Source: Streptomyces tibetensis (GTDB taxonomy: Bacteria; Actinomycetota; Actinomycetes; Streptomycetales; Streptomycetaceae). Taken from it: 64,000 nt of DNA. This document shows, one piece after another, positions 1 through 8,727 of this stretch (its first letter is position 1; each line of letters starts with the position of its first letter). Below the pieces are notes generated by a model. It was not told where the DNA came from. It did not search any database and was given only the letters and a program-made list of their open reading frames with translations. Location: contig NZ_SZVW01000010.1 of NCBI RefSeq assembly GCF_007655005.1, positions 62,001-126,000 on the forward strand, read 5' to 3'. The position numbers and the translations under genes were made by a program.

Positions 1-732
1 CACGGGACGCCCTTCTCGTCGTACGTGTGGCACGAGATCGGACCCGCCCTCGCCGCCGTCGGGCACCATGTCCACGTCTGGGACATGGCGGGCTACGGCA
101 CCTCCGGCATGCACGCCGGCCAGGACGTCTCACTGGCCGCCCAGGGCCGGATCCTCACCGAGCTGCTGGCGCACTGGGGGCTGCGGGAGCCGTCCGTGAT
201 CGCGCACGACTTCGGCGGCTGCGTGGCCCTGCGCGCCCACCTGCTGCACGGGGCCCGCTACCGGCGGCTCGCGCTGGTCGATCCGGTGGCCCTCAAGCCC
301 TGGGGCTCGCCCTTCTTCCGCCTGGTCGGGGAGCACAGTCAGGTTTTCGAGCAGCTCCCGGCGGCGCTGCACGAGGCCCTGGTGCGCGAGTACGTCACCT
401 CCGCGAGCCACCCCGGCCTGCGCCCCGCCATCCTCGACGCCCTGGTCGGGCCCTGGACGGGGGAGGAGGGGCAGGCGGCCTTCTACCGGCAGATCGCGCA
501 GGCCGACCAGCGCTACACCGACGAGATCCAGCCGCTCTATCCCTCGATCGACCTGCCCGTCACGGTGTGCTGGGGCACCGAGGACACCTGGATCCCCTTC
601 GCCAAGGGGCGGGAACTCGCCGACCTCATCCCGGGTGCGCGGCTGGTACCCGTCCCCGACGCCGGACATCTCGTCCCGCTGGACGCGCCCGCGCGGCTGA
701 CGAGCGAACTGCTGGCCTTCCTCACGGCCTGA
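1..732 (+). CDS. alpha/beta hydrolase with Asp nucleophile (5' partial)
   Basis: The reading frame is open from the first base, so the N-terminus lies outside the window. The visible protein starts with an HGTPFSS motif, the oxyanion-hole loop of alpha/beta hydrolases. The nucleophile elbow reads AHDFGG, with Asp where lipases have Ser, as in haloalkane dehalogenases and epoxide hydrolases. CWGTED and DAGHLVPLD supply the likely acid and His. The cap domain lies between the elbow and CWGTED. About 244 residues are visible, so only a few tens are probably missing. The substrate cannot be told: dehalogenase, epoxide hydrolase and fluoroacetate-dehalogenase-like enzymes share this layout. Confidence 0.85.
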   Translation, partial: HGTPFSSYVWHEIGPALAAVGHHVHVWDMAGYGTSGMHAGQDVSLAAQGRILTELLAHWGLREPSVIAHDFGGCVALRAHLLHGARYRRLALVDPVALKPWGSPFFRLVGEHSQVFEQLPAALHEALVREYVTSASHPGLRPAILDALVGPWTGEEGQAAFYRQIAQADQRYTDEIQPLYPSIDLPVTVCWGTEDTWIPFAKGRELADLIPGARLVPVPDAGHLVPLDAPARLTSELLAFLTA

Positions 733-940
733 ATCATCAGGACCGCACAAAGTCAGACGCGGTCATTGCTTCGATTGTGTGCGAGTCCTAGGGTGTGCCT
801 GCTCAGCAGTTGCTCTGTCACCGTCAGTTGTCACCTGAATCAACAGAAACACCCACCACGGGTGCGCAGTTGAGGATCGCTTCTGACGTGCCCTCAGTCC
901 GTGCAGCACCGCACCTGTCGAACCGAGGAAGGCCACGTTC

Positions 941-3900
941 ATGCCGCACCCCCCGCATCCGTCCCCCACCGACCGGCCCGTCGTCAGCCGCCGTCGTCTG
1001 CTGGAGGGAGGAGCCGCCGTGCTCGGCGCGCTCGCCCTCTCGGCGTCGCCCACCGCCTCGCACGCGGCCGGCCGGCGCCCGGCGGCGGACGGCCCTCCGG
1101 AGTGGAACGACGGCCTGAGCGTGTACCGGGTGGGCACCGAGCCACCGCACACCACCCTCATGCCCTACGCGGACCTCGGACAGGCACTGAAGGGCGACCG
1201 CGAGCACTCGCCGTACCGGCTGAGCCTCGACGGAACCTGGAAGTTCGCCTACGCGGACCGCCCCGACGACCGTGACCCGGACTTCTACGGCACCGACGTC
1301 GACGACTCCGGCTGGGACACCATCCCCGTGCCCTCGGCCTGGCAGCTGCACGGCTACGACTTCCCGATCTACGTCAACATCACCTACCCCTGGTGGGGCC
1401 CCAACGGCGGCGGCGAGAACGCCCAGCCGCCCGCCGCCCCGACCCGCTACAACCCCGTCGGCCAGTACCGCCGCACGTTCACCGTGCCCCGCAACTGGTC
1501 GGGCCGGCGCACCTTCCTGCACTTCGAGGGCGTCAAGTCCGCCCACTACGTGTGGATCAACGGCAAGCTGGCGGGCTACCACGAGGACTCCTACACCTCC
1601 GCCGAGTACGACATCACCCCCCACCTCAAGCCGGGCACCAACCAGATCGCGGTCGAGGTGTACCGCTACTCCGACGCGGAGTGGCTGGAGGACCAGGACA
1701 TGATCCGGCTGAGCGGCATCTTCCGCTCGGTCCACCTGTTCTCCACGCCCGCCGTGCACGTGCGTGACTTCCGCCTGGACACCCCGCTGGGCGACGACTA
1801 CACCTCCGCCGAGCTCAAGGTCACCGCCCAGGTCCGCGACTACGGCGGCGAGGGCGCGGGCCGCTACACCGTCGAGACCCAGCTCTACGACGCGCGTGGC
1901 CATGCCGTCTGGTCCCGCCCCCTGAACCGGACCGTCGACGTCCCCGACGGCGACGAGGCCACCGCCGAGGCGTCCAGGGCCGTCCCCTCGCCCCAGCTGT
2001 GGTCGGCCGAACACCCGAACCTCTACACCGCCGTGCTCCGCCTGCGCGACCCGGCCGGCAAGGTGGTCGAGACCCTCTCGCACCGGGTCGGCTTCCGCGA
2101 GTTCGCGCTGAAGGACGGCCTGATGCGCATCAACGGCAAGCCGGTCTCCTTCCGCGGCACCAACCGGCACGAGATGCACCCCGTCACCGGCTCGGCGCTC
2201 ACCCGGGCGCAGATGGTCGAGGACATCCAGATCATCAAGCGCCTCAACATCAACAGCGTCCGCACCTCGCACTACCCCAACAACCCCCTGTGGCTCGAAC
2301 TCGCCGACGAGTACGGCCTTTACCTCGTCGACGAGACCAACCTGGAGACCCACGGCATCCGCGACAAGTTCCCCGGCAGCGGACACCCGGAGTGGACCGA
2401 GGCGTGCGTGGTCCGCGCCCAGAACATGGTCCACCGCGACAAGAACCACGCCTCGGTGGTCATCTGGTCCCTCGGCAACGAGGCCGGCGGCGGCACGACC
2501 TTCAACGCCATGCACGACTGGATCCGTTCCTACGACTCCACCCGCGTCATCCAGTACGAGGGCGACGACCGCCCGGGCATCAGCGACATCCGCTCCGAGA
2601 TGTACGACAGCCCGCAGCGGGTCGAGCAGCGCGCCAAGGACACCGGCGACACCCGGCCCTACGTGATGATCGAGTACTCCCACGCGATGGGTAACTCGAG
2701 CGGAAACTTCAAGAAGTACTGGGACCTCATCCGCCGCTACGACGTCCTCCAGGGCGGCTGGATCTGGGACTTCGTCGACCAGGCGCTGCGCTGGCCCACC
2801 CCGGCACGCAAGCTGCTGACCGAGTCCGGCCCGGGCTCGCTGCGCGGCGAGGTCATGGCACCCGCGGGCACCTTCGACCGCGCCAAGGGCGTCTCGGGCG
2901 GCACCGTCTTCCCCCGCGACACCCGCCTCGACCTCACCGGCTCCCTGACCCTGGAGGCCTGGGTCACCCCGGATGTCACCGGCGGCCATCAGCCCATCAT
3001 CGCCAAGGGCGACACCCAGTACGCCCTCAAGCAGACCGACAGGAACCTGGAGTTCTTCATCCACGGCGGCGGCCAGTGGGTCACCGCGAGCTGGGCGCTG
3101 CCCGAGGGCTGGACCGGCCAGGAGCACCACATCGCCGGCGTCTTCGACGCGGACGCGGGCACGCTCACCCTGTACGTCGACGGCCAGGTGCGGGGCACCA
3201 GGACCACCACCCGCCGCCCCGCCGACAACACCGCCTCCCTGTCGCTGGCCACCGACGTCGACAACCCGACCCGGGAGTTCAGCGGCACCATCCGCCGGGC
3301 CCGCGTGTACGCCCGCGCTCTGAGCGCCGCGGAGCTGGCCTCGGACACGCGAGGGCCCGACGACGAGGGCGTGCGCTTCTGGTTCGACGCCGCCACCGCC
3401 GGCCTCACCGAGAAGCGCCCGCGCGACAGGACGTTCTACGCCTACGGCGGCGACTGGGGCGACAATCCCAACGACGGTGCCTTCTCCGGCGACGGCATCG
3501 TCACCGCCGACCGCGGCCTCACCGGCAAGTCGGCCGAGGTCAAGCAGATCTACCAGGCCGTCAACGCCACGTCGGCCTCCGGCGGCCCCGGTGCCGTCAC
3601 GCTCACCAACGAGTACCTGTTCACCAACCTCCGCGAGTTCGAGGGCCGTTGGTCCCTGGTCGCCGACGGCGAGGTCGTCCAGCGTGGCCGGCTGACCCGC
3701 GACCAGCTGGATGTGGCCCCGTTGAGCAGCAAGGACATCAAGGTCCCGGTACGGATCCCCGCCAGGCCCGAGCCCGGCACCGAGTACTTCCTCCAGCTCT
3801 CCTTCACCACGAGGGAGGCCACCGAGTGGGCGAAGGCCGGCTTCGAGGTGGCCAAGCAGCAACTCGCCCTCGACGCCGGCAGTCCGGCCGTGAAACCCGC

Positions 3901-4834
3901 GCCGCTGCGGAGCGTCCCCGCCCTGAGCCACACCGACGGGGACAAGACCGTCACCGTCAAGGGCAAGGGCTTCGCCGTCACCGTCGACAAGGGCACCGGG
4001 ACCATCACCTCCTACGAGGCGGGCGGCACCCGTCTCCTCACCTCAGGGCCCGTCCCGAACTTCTGGCGGGCGCCCACCGACAACGACCGCGGCAACGGCC
4101 AGCACACCCGCAACCAGACCTGGCGCGACGCCGGAGCGAAGCGCAAGGTGTCCGACGTACGCGTCCGGCCCCTGGCCGACCGGGCCGTCGAGGTCACCGT
4201 CACCGGCACGCTGCCCACCAGCACGGAGTCCACGTACAGCACGACATTCACAGTCTTCGGCAACGGCGAGATCAAGGTCGACAACACCCTGCACCCGGGC
4301 GCGGCGAACCTGCCGTACATCCCGGAGGTCGGCACCCTGCTGTTCCTGCCGCGGAGCCTGGACCGGCTGCACTACTACGGCCGGGGACCCGAGGAGAACA
4401 TGTGGGACCGCCACGACGCCACCGACGTCGGCCTGTACTCCGGAACCGTCTCCGGGCAGTGGACCTCCTACCTGCGCCCCCAGGAGAACGGCAACAAGAC
4501 CGACGTCCGCTGGGCCGCGCTGACCGACGGCCGGGGGCGCGGACTGCTCGTGAGCGGTGAGCCGCTGCTGGAGGTCAACGCCTCGCACTTCACGCCCGAG
4601 GACCTGTCCGTCGGGGCCCGCCACGACTACCAGCTCACCCCCCGGGACGCGGTGGTCCTGCGGCTCAACCACCGTCAGATGGGCGTGGGCGGCGACGACA
4701 GCTGGGGCGCGCACACGCACGCCGAGTTCAAGCTGCTCGCCGACCGCGACTACGCGTACACCTACCGGCTGCGTCCGCTGACGCGGGTGAGCGAGGCGAC
4801 GGAGGCCTCGCGACGGCGGACCGCCACCGACTAG
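941..4834 (+). CDS. secreted GH2 beta-galactosidase with internal LamG domain
   Basis: Glycoside hydrolase family 2 enzyme of 1297 aa that hydrolyses terminal beta-galactosides outside the cell. The N-terminus carries a twin-arginine motif (SRRRLL, about residue 19) and an Ala-rich h-region, so Tat export is likely. Sugar-binding and immunoglobulin-like GH2 domains follow. The TIM barrel has the acid/base Glu in SLGNEAGG (about residue 514) and the nucleophile in MIEYSHAMGN (about 578). A LamG-like concanavalin fold (about 643-805) sits between GGWIWDFVDQ and YGGDWGDNPND, inside the barrel. The C-terminal part is a normal LacZ domain 5 (Bgal_small_N). A GAGGAAGG site eight bases before the ATG fixes the start. 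The gene stands alone. Confidence 0.93.
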   Translation: MPHPPHPSPTDRPVVSRRRLLEGGAAVLGALALSASPTASHAAGRRPAADGPPEWNDGLSVYRVGTEPPHTTLMPYADLGQALKGDREHSPYRLSLDGTWKFAYADRPDDRDPDFYGTDVDDSGWDTIPVPSAWQLHGYDFPIYVNITYPWWGPNGGGENAQPPAAPTRYNPVGQYRRTFTVPRNWSGRRTFLHFEGVKSAHYVWINGKLAGYHEDSYTSAEYDITPHLKPGTNQIAVEVYRYSDAEWLEDQDMIRLSGIFRSVHLFSTPAVHVRDFRLDTPLGDDYTSAELKVTAQVRDYGGEGAGRYTVETQLYDARGHAVWSRPLNRTVDVPDGDEATAEASRAVPSPQLWSAEHPNLYTAVLRLRDPAGKVVETLSHRVGFREFALKDGLMRINGKPVSFRGTNRHEMHPVTGSALTRAQMVEDIQIIKRLNINSVRTSHYPNNPLWLELADEYGLYLVDETNLETHGIRDKFPGSGHPEWTEACVVRAQNMVHRDKNHASVVIWSLGNEAGGGTTFNAMHDWIRSYDSTRVIQYEGDDRPGISDIRSEMYDSPQRVEQRAKDTGDTRPYVMIEYSHAMGNSSGNFKKYWDLIRRYDVLQGGWIWDFVDQALRWPTPARKLLTESGPGSLRGEVMAPAGTFDRAKGVSGGTVFPRDTRLDLTGSLTLEAWVTPDVTGGHQPIIAKGDTQYALKQTDRNLEFFIHGGGQWVTASWALPEGWTGQEHHIAGVFDADAGTLTLYVDGQVRGTRTTTRRPADNTASLSLATDVDNPTREFSGTIRRARVYARALSAAELASDTRGPDDEGVRFWFDAATAGLTEKRPRDRTFYAYGGDWGDNPNDGAFSGDGIVTADRGLTGKSAEVKQIYQAVNATSASGGPGAVTLTNEYLFTNLREFEGRWSLVADGEVVQRGRLTRDQLDVAPLSSKDIKVPVRIPARPEPGTEYFLQLSFTTREATEWAKAGFEVAKQQLALDAGSPAVKPAPLRSVPALSHTDGDKTVTVKGKGFAVTVDKGTGTITSYEAGGTRLLTSGPVPNFWRAPTDNDRGNGQHTRNQTWRDAGAKRKVSDVRVRPLADRAVEVTVTGTLPTSTESTYSTTFTVFGNGEIKVDNTLHPGAANLPYIPEVGTLLFLPRSLDRLHYYGRGPEENMWDRHDATDVGLYSGTVSGQWTSYLRPQENGNKTDVRWAALTDGRGRGLLVSGEPLLEVNASHFTPEDLSVGARHDYQLTPRDAVVLRLNHRQMGVGGDDSWGAHTHAEFKLLADRDYAYTYRLRPLTRVSEATEASRRRTATD

Positions 4835-4861
4835 AACGGATCGTGGGACAGCGGCGCCGCC

Positions 4862-5224
4862 TCAGTCGGCGGCGTCGCTGATGCCGAGCCGCAGATGCTC
4901 CACGTGGTACACGGCCTGGTCGAGCAGCTCGGCGACATGGTGGTCGTGCAGTGCGTAGACCACCGAACGGCCCTGCCGCTCGCCCACGACCAGGCCCAGA
5001 TTGCGCAGCAGCCGCAGCTGGTGGGAGCAGGCCGACTGCTCCATGCCCACCTCGGCGGCCAACTCCGTGGCCGGCAGCGGGCCTTCGCGCAGCCGCGCGA
5101 GGATGAGCAGCCGGGAGGGTGTGGACAGGGCCTGGAGCGTGGTGGCGACGTTCGCGACGTTGTCCGCGTCCAGGCGTACACGCTCGGCGGCGTCTTGCGC
5201 GGGGGTGACGGCTCCATGACCCAT
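4862..5224 (-). CDS. ArsR/SmtB-family metal-sensing repressor
   Basis: Winged-helix dimeric repressor of 120 aa that should release DNA when it binds a metal ion. The recognition helix is in EQSACSHQLRLLRNLGLV. The C-terminal helix DHHVAELLDQAVYHVEH fits the alpha-5 zinc/cobalt/nickel motif D-x-H-x10-H-x2-H/E of SmtB, CzrA and NmtR exactly. The ATG start at 5224 is preferred; an in-frame GTG at 5254 would add ten residues and overlap the likely operator. It is divergent from the Ada-AlkA gene. No metal efflux gene lies in the window, so the target may be itself or distant genes. Metal identity cannot be read from sequence. Confidence 0.88.
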   Translation of the reverse strand: MGHGAVTPAQDAAERVRLDADNVANVATTLQALSTPSRLLILARLREGPLPATELAAEVGMEQSACSHQLRLLRNLGLVVGERQGRSVVYALHDHHVAELLDQAVYHVEHLRLGISDAAD

Positions 5225-5254
5225 GCCGTCATCGTACCGGCCCCGCACGAACAC

Positions 5255-5270
5255 ATGAATGAATCTTCAT
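5255..5270. promoter_or_regulatory. candidate SmtB-type operator
   Basis: ATGAA and TTCAT are inverted around six bases (ATGAATGAATCTTCAT). TGAA-N6-TTCA is the spacing of the 12-2-12 operators of SmtB/ArsR repressors, although the inner CA/TG of the consensus is missing. The site is 30 bases upstream of the arsR-like ATG and in the divergent promoter region shared with the Ada-AlkA gene. It is AT-rich compared with its surroundings. Autoregulation is an inference. Confidence 0.5.
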
Positions 5271-5379
5271 CTGTCTCGGCTGTCCGCCCGTGCCGCCCGC
5301 CGGGAGCGGACACGTCGATGTCGGATTCTCGCCAGCCCCGCGCCGCCCGGTGCCGGATGCTGGACCCATGCAGATGGGG

Positions 5380-6849
5380 ATGCACACCGACACCGAGCGC
5401 TGCCTGCGCGCCGTCCGGTCGAAGGACGCGCGGTTCGACGGCTGGTTCTTCACGGCCGTCCTGACCACAGGCATCTACTGCCGTCCCAGTTGCCCGGTCG
5501 TGCCGCCCAAGCCGGAGAACATGGTCTTCCACCCCAGCGCGGCGGCCTGTCAGCAGGCCGGGTTCCGGGCCTGCAAGCGCTGCCGGCCCGACACCAGCCC
5601 CGGCTCCCCGGAGTGGAACCAGCGCGCCGATCTCGTGGCCCGCGCCATGCGGCTCATCTCCGACGGGGTCGTGGATCGCGAGGGCGTGCCCGGCCTCGCC
5701 GGCCGCCTCGGCTACAGCACCCGGCAGGTCGAGCGGCAGCTCCTCGCGGAGCTGGGCGCGGGCCCCCTCGCGCTCGCCCGCGCCCAGCGCGCCCAGACCG
5801 CCCGGCTGCTCATCGAGACGACCGCCCTGCCCATGGCGCAGATCGCCTTCGCCGCCGGCTTCGCCTCGATCCGCACCTTCAACGACACGGTCCGCGAGGT
5901 CTTCGCCCTCTCCCCGAGCGAGCTGCGCGCCCGCGCCCCGAAGCGGCAGGGCGCGAGCACCCCCGGCGCCCTGTCCCTGCGGCTGCCGTTCCGCACCCCG
6001 CTCAACCCCGACAACCTCTTCGGCCACCTCGCGGCGACGGCCGTACCCGGCGTGGAGGAGTGGCGCGACGGCTCCTATCGCCGCACCCTCCGCCTGCCCT
6101 ACGGCCACGGCATCGTGGCCCTCACCCCCCACCCGGACCACATCGCCTGCCGCCTCACCCTCAGCGACCTGCGCGATCTGACCGTCGCCATCAGCCGCTG
6201 CCGCCGCCTGCTCGACCTGGACGCCGACCCCGTCGCCATCGACGACCAGCTCCGCACGGACCCGGTCCTCGCGCCCCTGGTGGACAAGGCGCCCGGACGG
6301 CGGGTGCCGCGCACGGTCGACGAGGCCGAGTTCGCCGTCCGGGCCGTGCTCGGGCAGCAGGTCTCCACCGCCGCCGCCCGCACCCACGCGGCCCGCCTGG
6401 TCACCGCGCACGGCGAACCGGTCGAGGACCCCGAGGGCGGCCTCACCCACCTCTTCCCGGCTCCCGAGGCCCTCGCGGCGCTCGACCCCGAGACGCTGGC
6501 GATGCCGAGCACCCGCCGCACGACCTTCACCACCCTGGTCGGCCGGCTCGCCGACGGCGACCTCCACCTGGGCGTCGAGAGCGACTGGCCGCGCACCCGC
6601 GCCGAACTCCTCGCCCTGCCCGGCTTCGGCCCCTGGACGGTGGACGTCATCGCCATGCGCGCCCTCGGCGACCCCGACGCCTTCCTCCCCACCGACCTCG
6701 GCATCCGCCGCGCAGCCCGGGAACTGGGCCTGCCCGCCACCCCGGCCGCCCTCACCGCCCGCGCGGCGGCATGGCGCCCCTGGCGGGCCTACGCGGTCCA
6801 GTACCTCTGGGCGACCGACAGCCACCCGATCAACTTCCTTCCGGTATAG
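5380..6849 (+). CDS. alkA: Ada-AlkA fusion: methylphosphotriester sensor and 3-methyladenine DNA glycosylase
   Basis: 489-aa DNA alkylation repair and sensing protein. The N-terminal Ada metal-binding domain has IYCRPSC and CKRC, the four Cys that bind zinc and accept a methyl group from DNA phosphotriesters. An AraC-type helix-turn-helix follows (about residues 85-180). The C-terminal half is an AlkA-like glycosylase with a helix-hairpin-helix (LPGFGPWTVD) and the catalytic Asp in LPTDLGIRR. Three Met codons (5368, 5374, 5380) could start it; MHTDTERC is the usual family start. The protein probably senses methylation, activates transcription and excises alkylated purines. It lies nine bases before ogt, so the two are co-transcribed. 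Confidence 0.9.
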   Translation: MHTDTERCLRAVRSKDARFDGWFFTAVLTTGIYCRPSCPVVPPKPENMVFHPSAAACQQAGFRACKRCRPDTSPGSPEWNQRADLVARAMRLISDGVVDREGVPGLAGRLGYSTRQVERQLLAELGAGPLALARAQRAQTARLLIETTALPMAQIAFAAGFASIRTFNDTVREVFALSPSELRARAPKRQGASTPGALSLRLPFRTPLNPDNLFGHLAATAVPGVEEWRDGSYRRTLRLPYGHGIVALTPHPDHIACRLTLSDLRDLTVAISRCRRLLDLDADPVAIDDQLRTDPVLAPLVDKAPGRRVPRTVDEAEFAVRAVLGQQVSTAAARTHAARLVTAHGEPVEDPEGGLTHLFPAPEALAALDPETLAMPSTRRTTFTTLVGRLADGDLHLGVESDWPRTRAELLALPGFGPWTVDVIAMRALGDPDAFLPTDLGIRRAARELGLPATPAALTARAAAWRPWRAYAVQYLWATDSHPINFLPV

Positions 6850-6858
6850 GGACGTCCG

Positions 6859-7341
6859 ATGAAGCAGCACACCATGACCGACAGCCCGTACGGCCCGCTC
6901 ACCCTCGTCGCCGAGGACGGCGTCCTGTGCGGCCTCTACATGACCGACCAGCGCCACCGCCCGCAGCACGAGACCTTCGGCACCCGCGACGACACCCCCT
7001 TCGCGGAGACGGAGGAGCAGCTGAAGGCCTACTTCGCGGGCGAGCTCGAGGAGTTCACCGTCGAACTGCGCCTGACCGGCACCCCGTTCCAGCGCGCCGT
7101 CTGGGAGGAACTGCGCCGCATCCCCTACGGCGAGACCCGCACCTACGGCCGGCTCGCGGACACCCTCGGCACCCCCGCCGCCTCCCGCGCGGTCGGCCTC
7201 GCCAACGGCCGCAACCCCATCGGCATCATCGTCCCCTGCCACCGCGTCATCGGCGCGAACGGCGGCCTGACCGGCTACGGCGGCGGCCTGGAACGCAAGC
7301 AGCGCCTGCTGGACTTCGAACGCGGGGCGGCGCTGTTCTAG
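6859..7341 (+). CDS. ogt: methylated-DNA-protein cysteine methyltransferase
   Basis: 160-aa suicide repair protein that moves the methyl group from O6-methylguanine or O4-methylthymine to its own Cys. The active site is IIVPCHRVIG, with the acceptor Cys in PCHRV. The DNA-binding region contains RIPYGETRTYGRLA and the arginine finger SRAVGLANGRNP. It follows the Ada-AlkA gene with a nine-base gap, making a two-gene alkylation-repair operon that pairs direct reversal with base excision. Confidence 0.94.
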   Translation: MKQHTMTDSPYGPLTLVAEDGVLCGLYMTDQRHRPQHETFGTRDDTPFAETEEQLKAYFAGELEEFTVELRLTGTPFQRAVWEELRRIPYGETRTYGRLADTLGTPAASRAVGLANGRNPIGIIVPCHRVIGANGGLTGYGGGLERKQRLLDFERGAALF

Positions 7342-7357
7342 CGGGGCCCCGCGGTTC

Positions 7358-7397
7358 CAGAGGGTGTCCCCGAGGCTTCAGGGGGTGTCCCCGAGGC
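7358..7397. repeat. short tandem duplication at the sir2 3' end
   Basis: Two 19-base copies with a 21-base period and one mismatch (7358-7376 and 7379-7397). The second copy encodes the last residues of the Sir2 protein (GDTP and stop); the first lies just beyond the stop, between convergent ogt and sir2. It looks like a local slippage duplication. The perfect palindrome GCGGGGCCCCGC at 7341-7352 is next to it and could help end transcription. Confidence 0.6.
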
Positions 7398-8109
7398 GAC
7401 GCAGCAGCTTCGGCAGCGCCGTGCCGATGGGATCGCGGACGATCTCGTCGGCACGGTCGTCGTACGGGGTCGGCTCGGCGTTGACGACGACCAGGCGGGC
7501 GCCGTGGTCGGCGGCGACACCGGCGAGACCGGCCGCGGGCTGCACCTGAAGGCTCGAACCGACGGCGACGAACACGTCACAGGCCTTGCTGACGGCGGCC
7601 GCCTCGCCGAGGACGACGGGGTCGAGCCGCTCGCCGAACATCACCGTCGCCGGCTTCAGGATCCCGCCGCACTCCAGGCAGCGCGGATCGTCCTCACCGG
7701 CGTCCACCCGGGCGAGCGCGTCCGCCATCGGGCCGCGGGCGTGGCAGCCGGTGCAGACGACACTGCGGGCCGACCCGTGCAGTTCGAGCACCTTGCGGGC
7801 GGGCATCCCGGCGAGCTGGTGCAGCCCGTCCACGTTCTGTGTGATCACCCGTACCGGCACCCCGGACCGCTCCAGCTCCGCCACGGCCCGGTGCGCGGCG
7901 GTGGGCTCGGCCCGCAGCGCCCCGGTGTCGCGCCGCATCAGCCAGGAGCGGCGGCGGATCTCCGCATCGGCCATGTAGTACTCGTACGTGACGAGCTTCT
8001 CCGCCTCGGGGTCCCGCCGCCACAGCCCGTTCGGCCCGCGGTAGTCCGGGATCCCCGAATCGGTGCTGATGCCGGCACCGGTGAGCAGGGCGACAAGGGG
8101 TTTGGCCAT
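7378..8109 (-). CDS. Sir2-family NAD-dependent protein deacylase
   Basis: 243-aa sirtuin that removes acyl groups from lysines using NAD+, giving nicotinamide and O-acyl-ADP-ribose. Seen: GAGIS-TDSGIPDYRG (11-25, NAD binding), TQNVDGLH (90-97), the catalytic His in ELHGS (111), and a zinc ribbon with CTGC (119-122) and CLEC (144-147). MFGERLD and the GSSLQV strand complete the Rossmann fold. It is the last of three minus-strand genes after an ADP-ribosylglycohydrolase and a Nudix hydrolase, all linked to NAD/ADP-ribose chemistry. Its acyl preference is unknown. Confidence 0.95.
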   Translation of the reverse strand: MAKPLVALLTGAGISTDSGIPDYRGPNGLWRRDPEAEKLVTYEYYMADAEIRRRSWLMRRDTGALRAEPTAAHRAVAELERSGVPVRVITQNVDGLHQLAGMPARKVLELHGSARSVVCTGCHARGPMADALARVDAGEDDPRCLECGGILKPATVMFGERLDPVVLGEAAAVSKACDVFVAVGSSLQVQPAAGLAGVAADHGARLVVVNAEPTPYDDRADEIVRDPIGTALPKLLRRLGDTP

Positions 8110-8189
8110 GTCGCCGAGGGTAGGCCGGTCCGCGGGACGGCGGCGAGCGCATTTCGAACGGGACGCCGAGGGGTGACAGGCCGGACCCG

Positions 8190-8684
8190 TCAGGACACCC
8201 GCCGGCCGTTCTCCAGCTCCGCCGTCCCCGAGCCGTCCGCCAGGACGTCGAGGGCGGCCAGGACGCGGCCGCTGTGGGCGCCTGACAGGTACTCGGTCAG
8301 CTCCTCGCGCGCCACCAGCCGCCAGGACAGCAGCTCCTCCTCCTGGAGGCGGATCGCTTTGAAGTCGTCCTCGCTCAGCACCCCACCGTCGTACAGGTAC
8401 GCCACCAGCGGCGGACGGCCCGCGCCCTGCACCCAGTCCACCGTCAGCAGCCGGCCGAGCTCACGGTCCAGGCCGATCTCCTCGGCCGTCTCGCGCCGGG
8501 CGCCCTGCCGCGGGGTCTCGCCGTCGTCGGACTCGACGGTGCCGCCGGGCAGCGTCCAGCCATCCCGGTAGTTGGGCTCGACGATCAGCACACGGCCCTC
8601 GTCGTCCCGGAACAGCGTGGCGGCGCCGGCCAGGACGCGGGGGAGGGACGCGATGTAGGCGGCGTAGTCAGGAGAGGAAGTCAC
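8190..8684 (-). CDS. Nudix hydrolase
   Basis: 164-aa pyrophosphohydrolase for a nucleoside diphosphate linked to another group. The Nudix box is GGTVESDDGETPRQGARRET followed by AEEIG; the REx2EE metal core is intact. The first part has seven rather than five residues between Gly and the first Glu, a two-residue insertion. I chose the GTG at 8684; an ATG at 8717 is also in frame. It lies between an ADP-ribosylglycohydrolase and Sir2, so ADP-ribose or a related compound is a reasonable guess, but the box alone does not define the substrate. Confidence 0.85.
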   Translation of the reverse strand: MTSSPDYAAYIASLPRVLAGAATLFRDDEGRVLIVEPNYRDGWTLPGGTVESDDGETPRQGARRETAEEIGLDRELGRLLTVDWVQGAGRPPLVAYLYDGGVLSEDDFKAIRLQEEELLSWRLVAREELTEYLSGAHSGRVLAALDVLADGSGTAELENGRRVS

Positions 8685-8727
8685 CGGTGCAGGGTAACCA
8701 GCACCTCCCCGCCTCATTCCCCGGCGC

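Noticed and set aside
824..3931. Long minus-strand open frame of 1035 residues under the beta-galactosidase
   Set aside because: Val/Gly/Arg/Leu-rich with no domain; typical antisense shadow of a high-GC gene. The plus-strand GH2 protein is unmistakable.
4831..7242. 803-residue minus-strand frame across ArsR, Ada-AlkA and Ogt
   Set aside because: Overlaps three well-supported genes in other frames and has no recognisable family.
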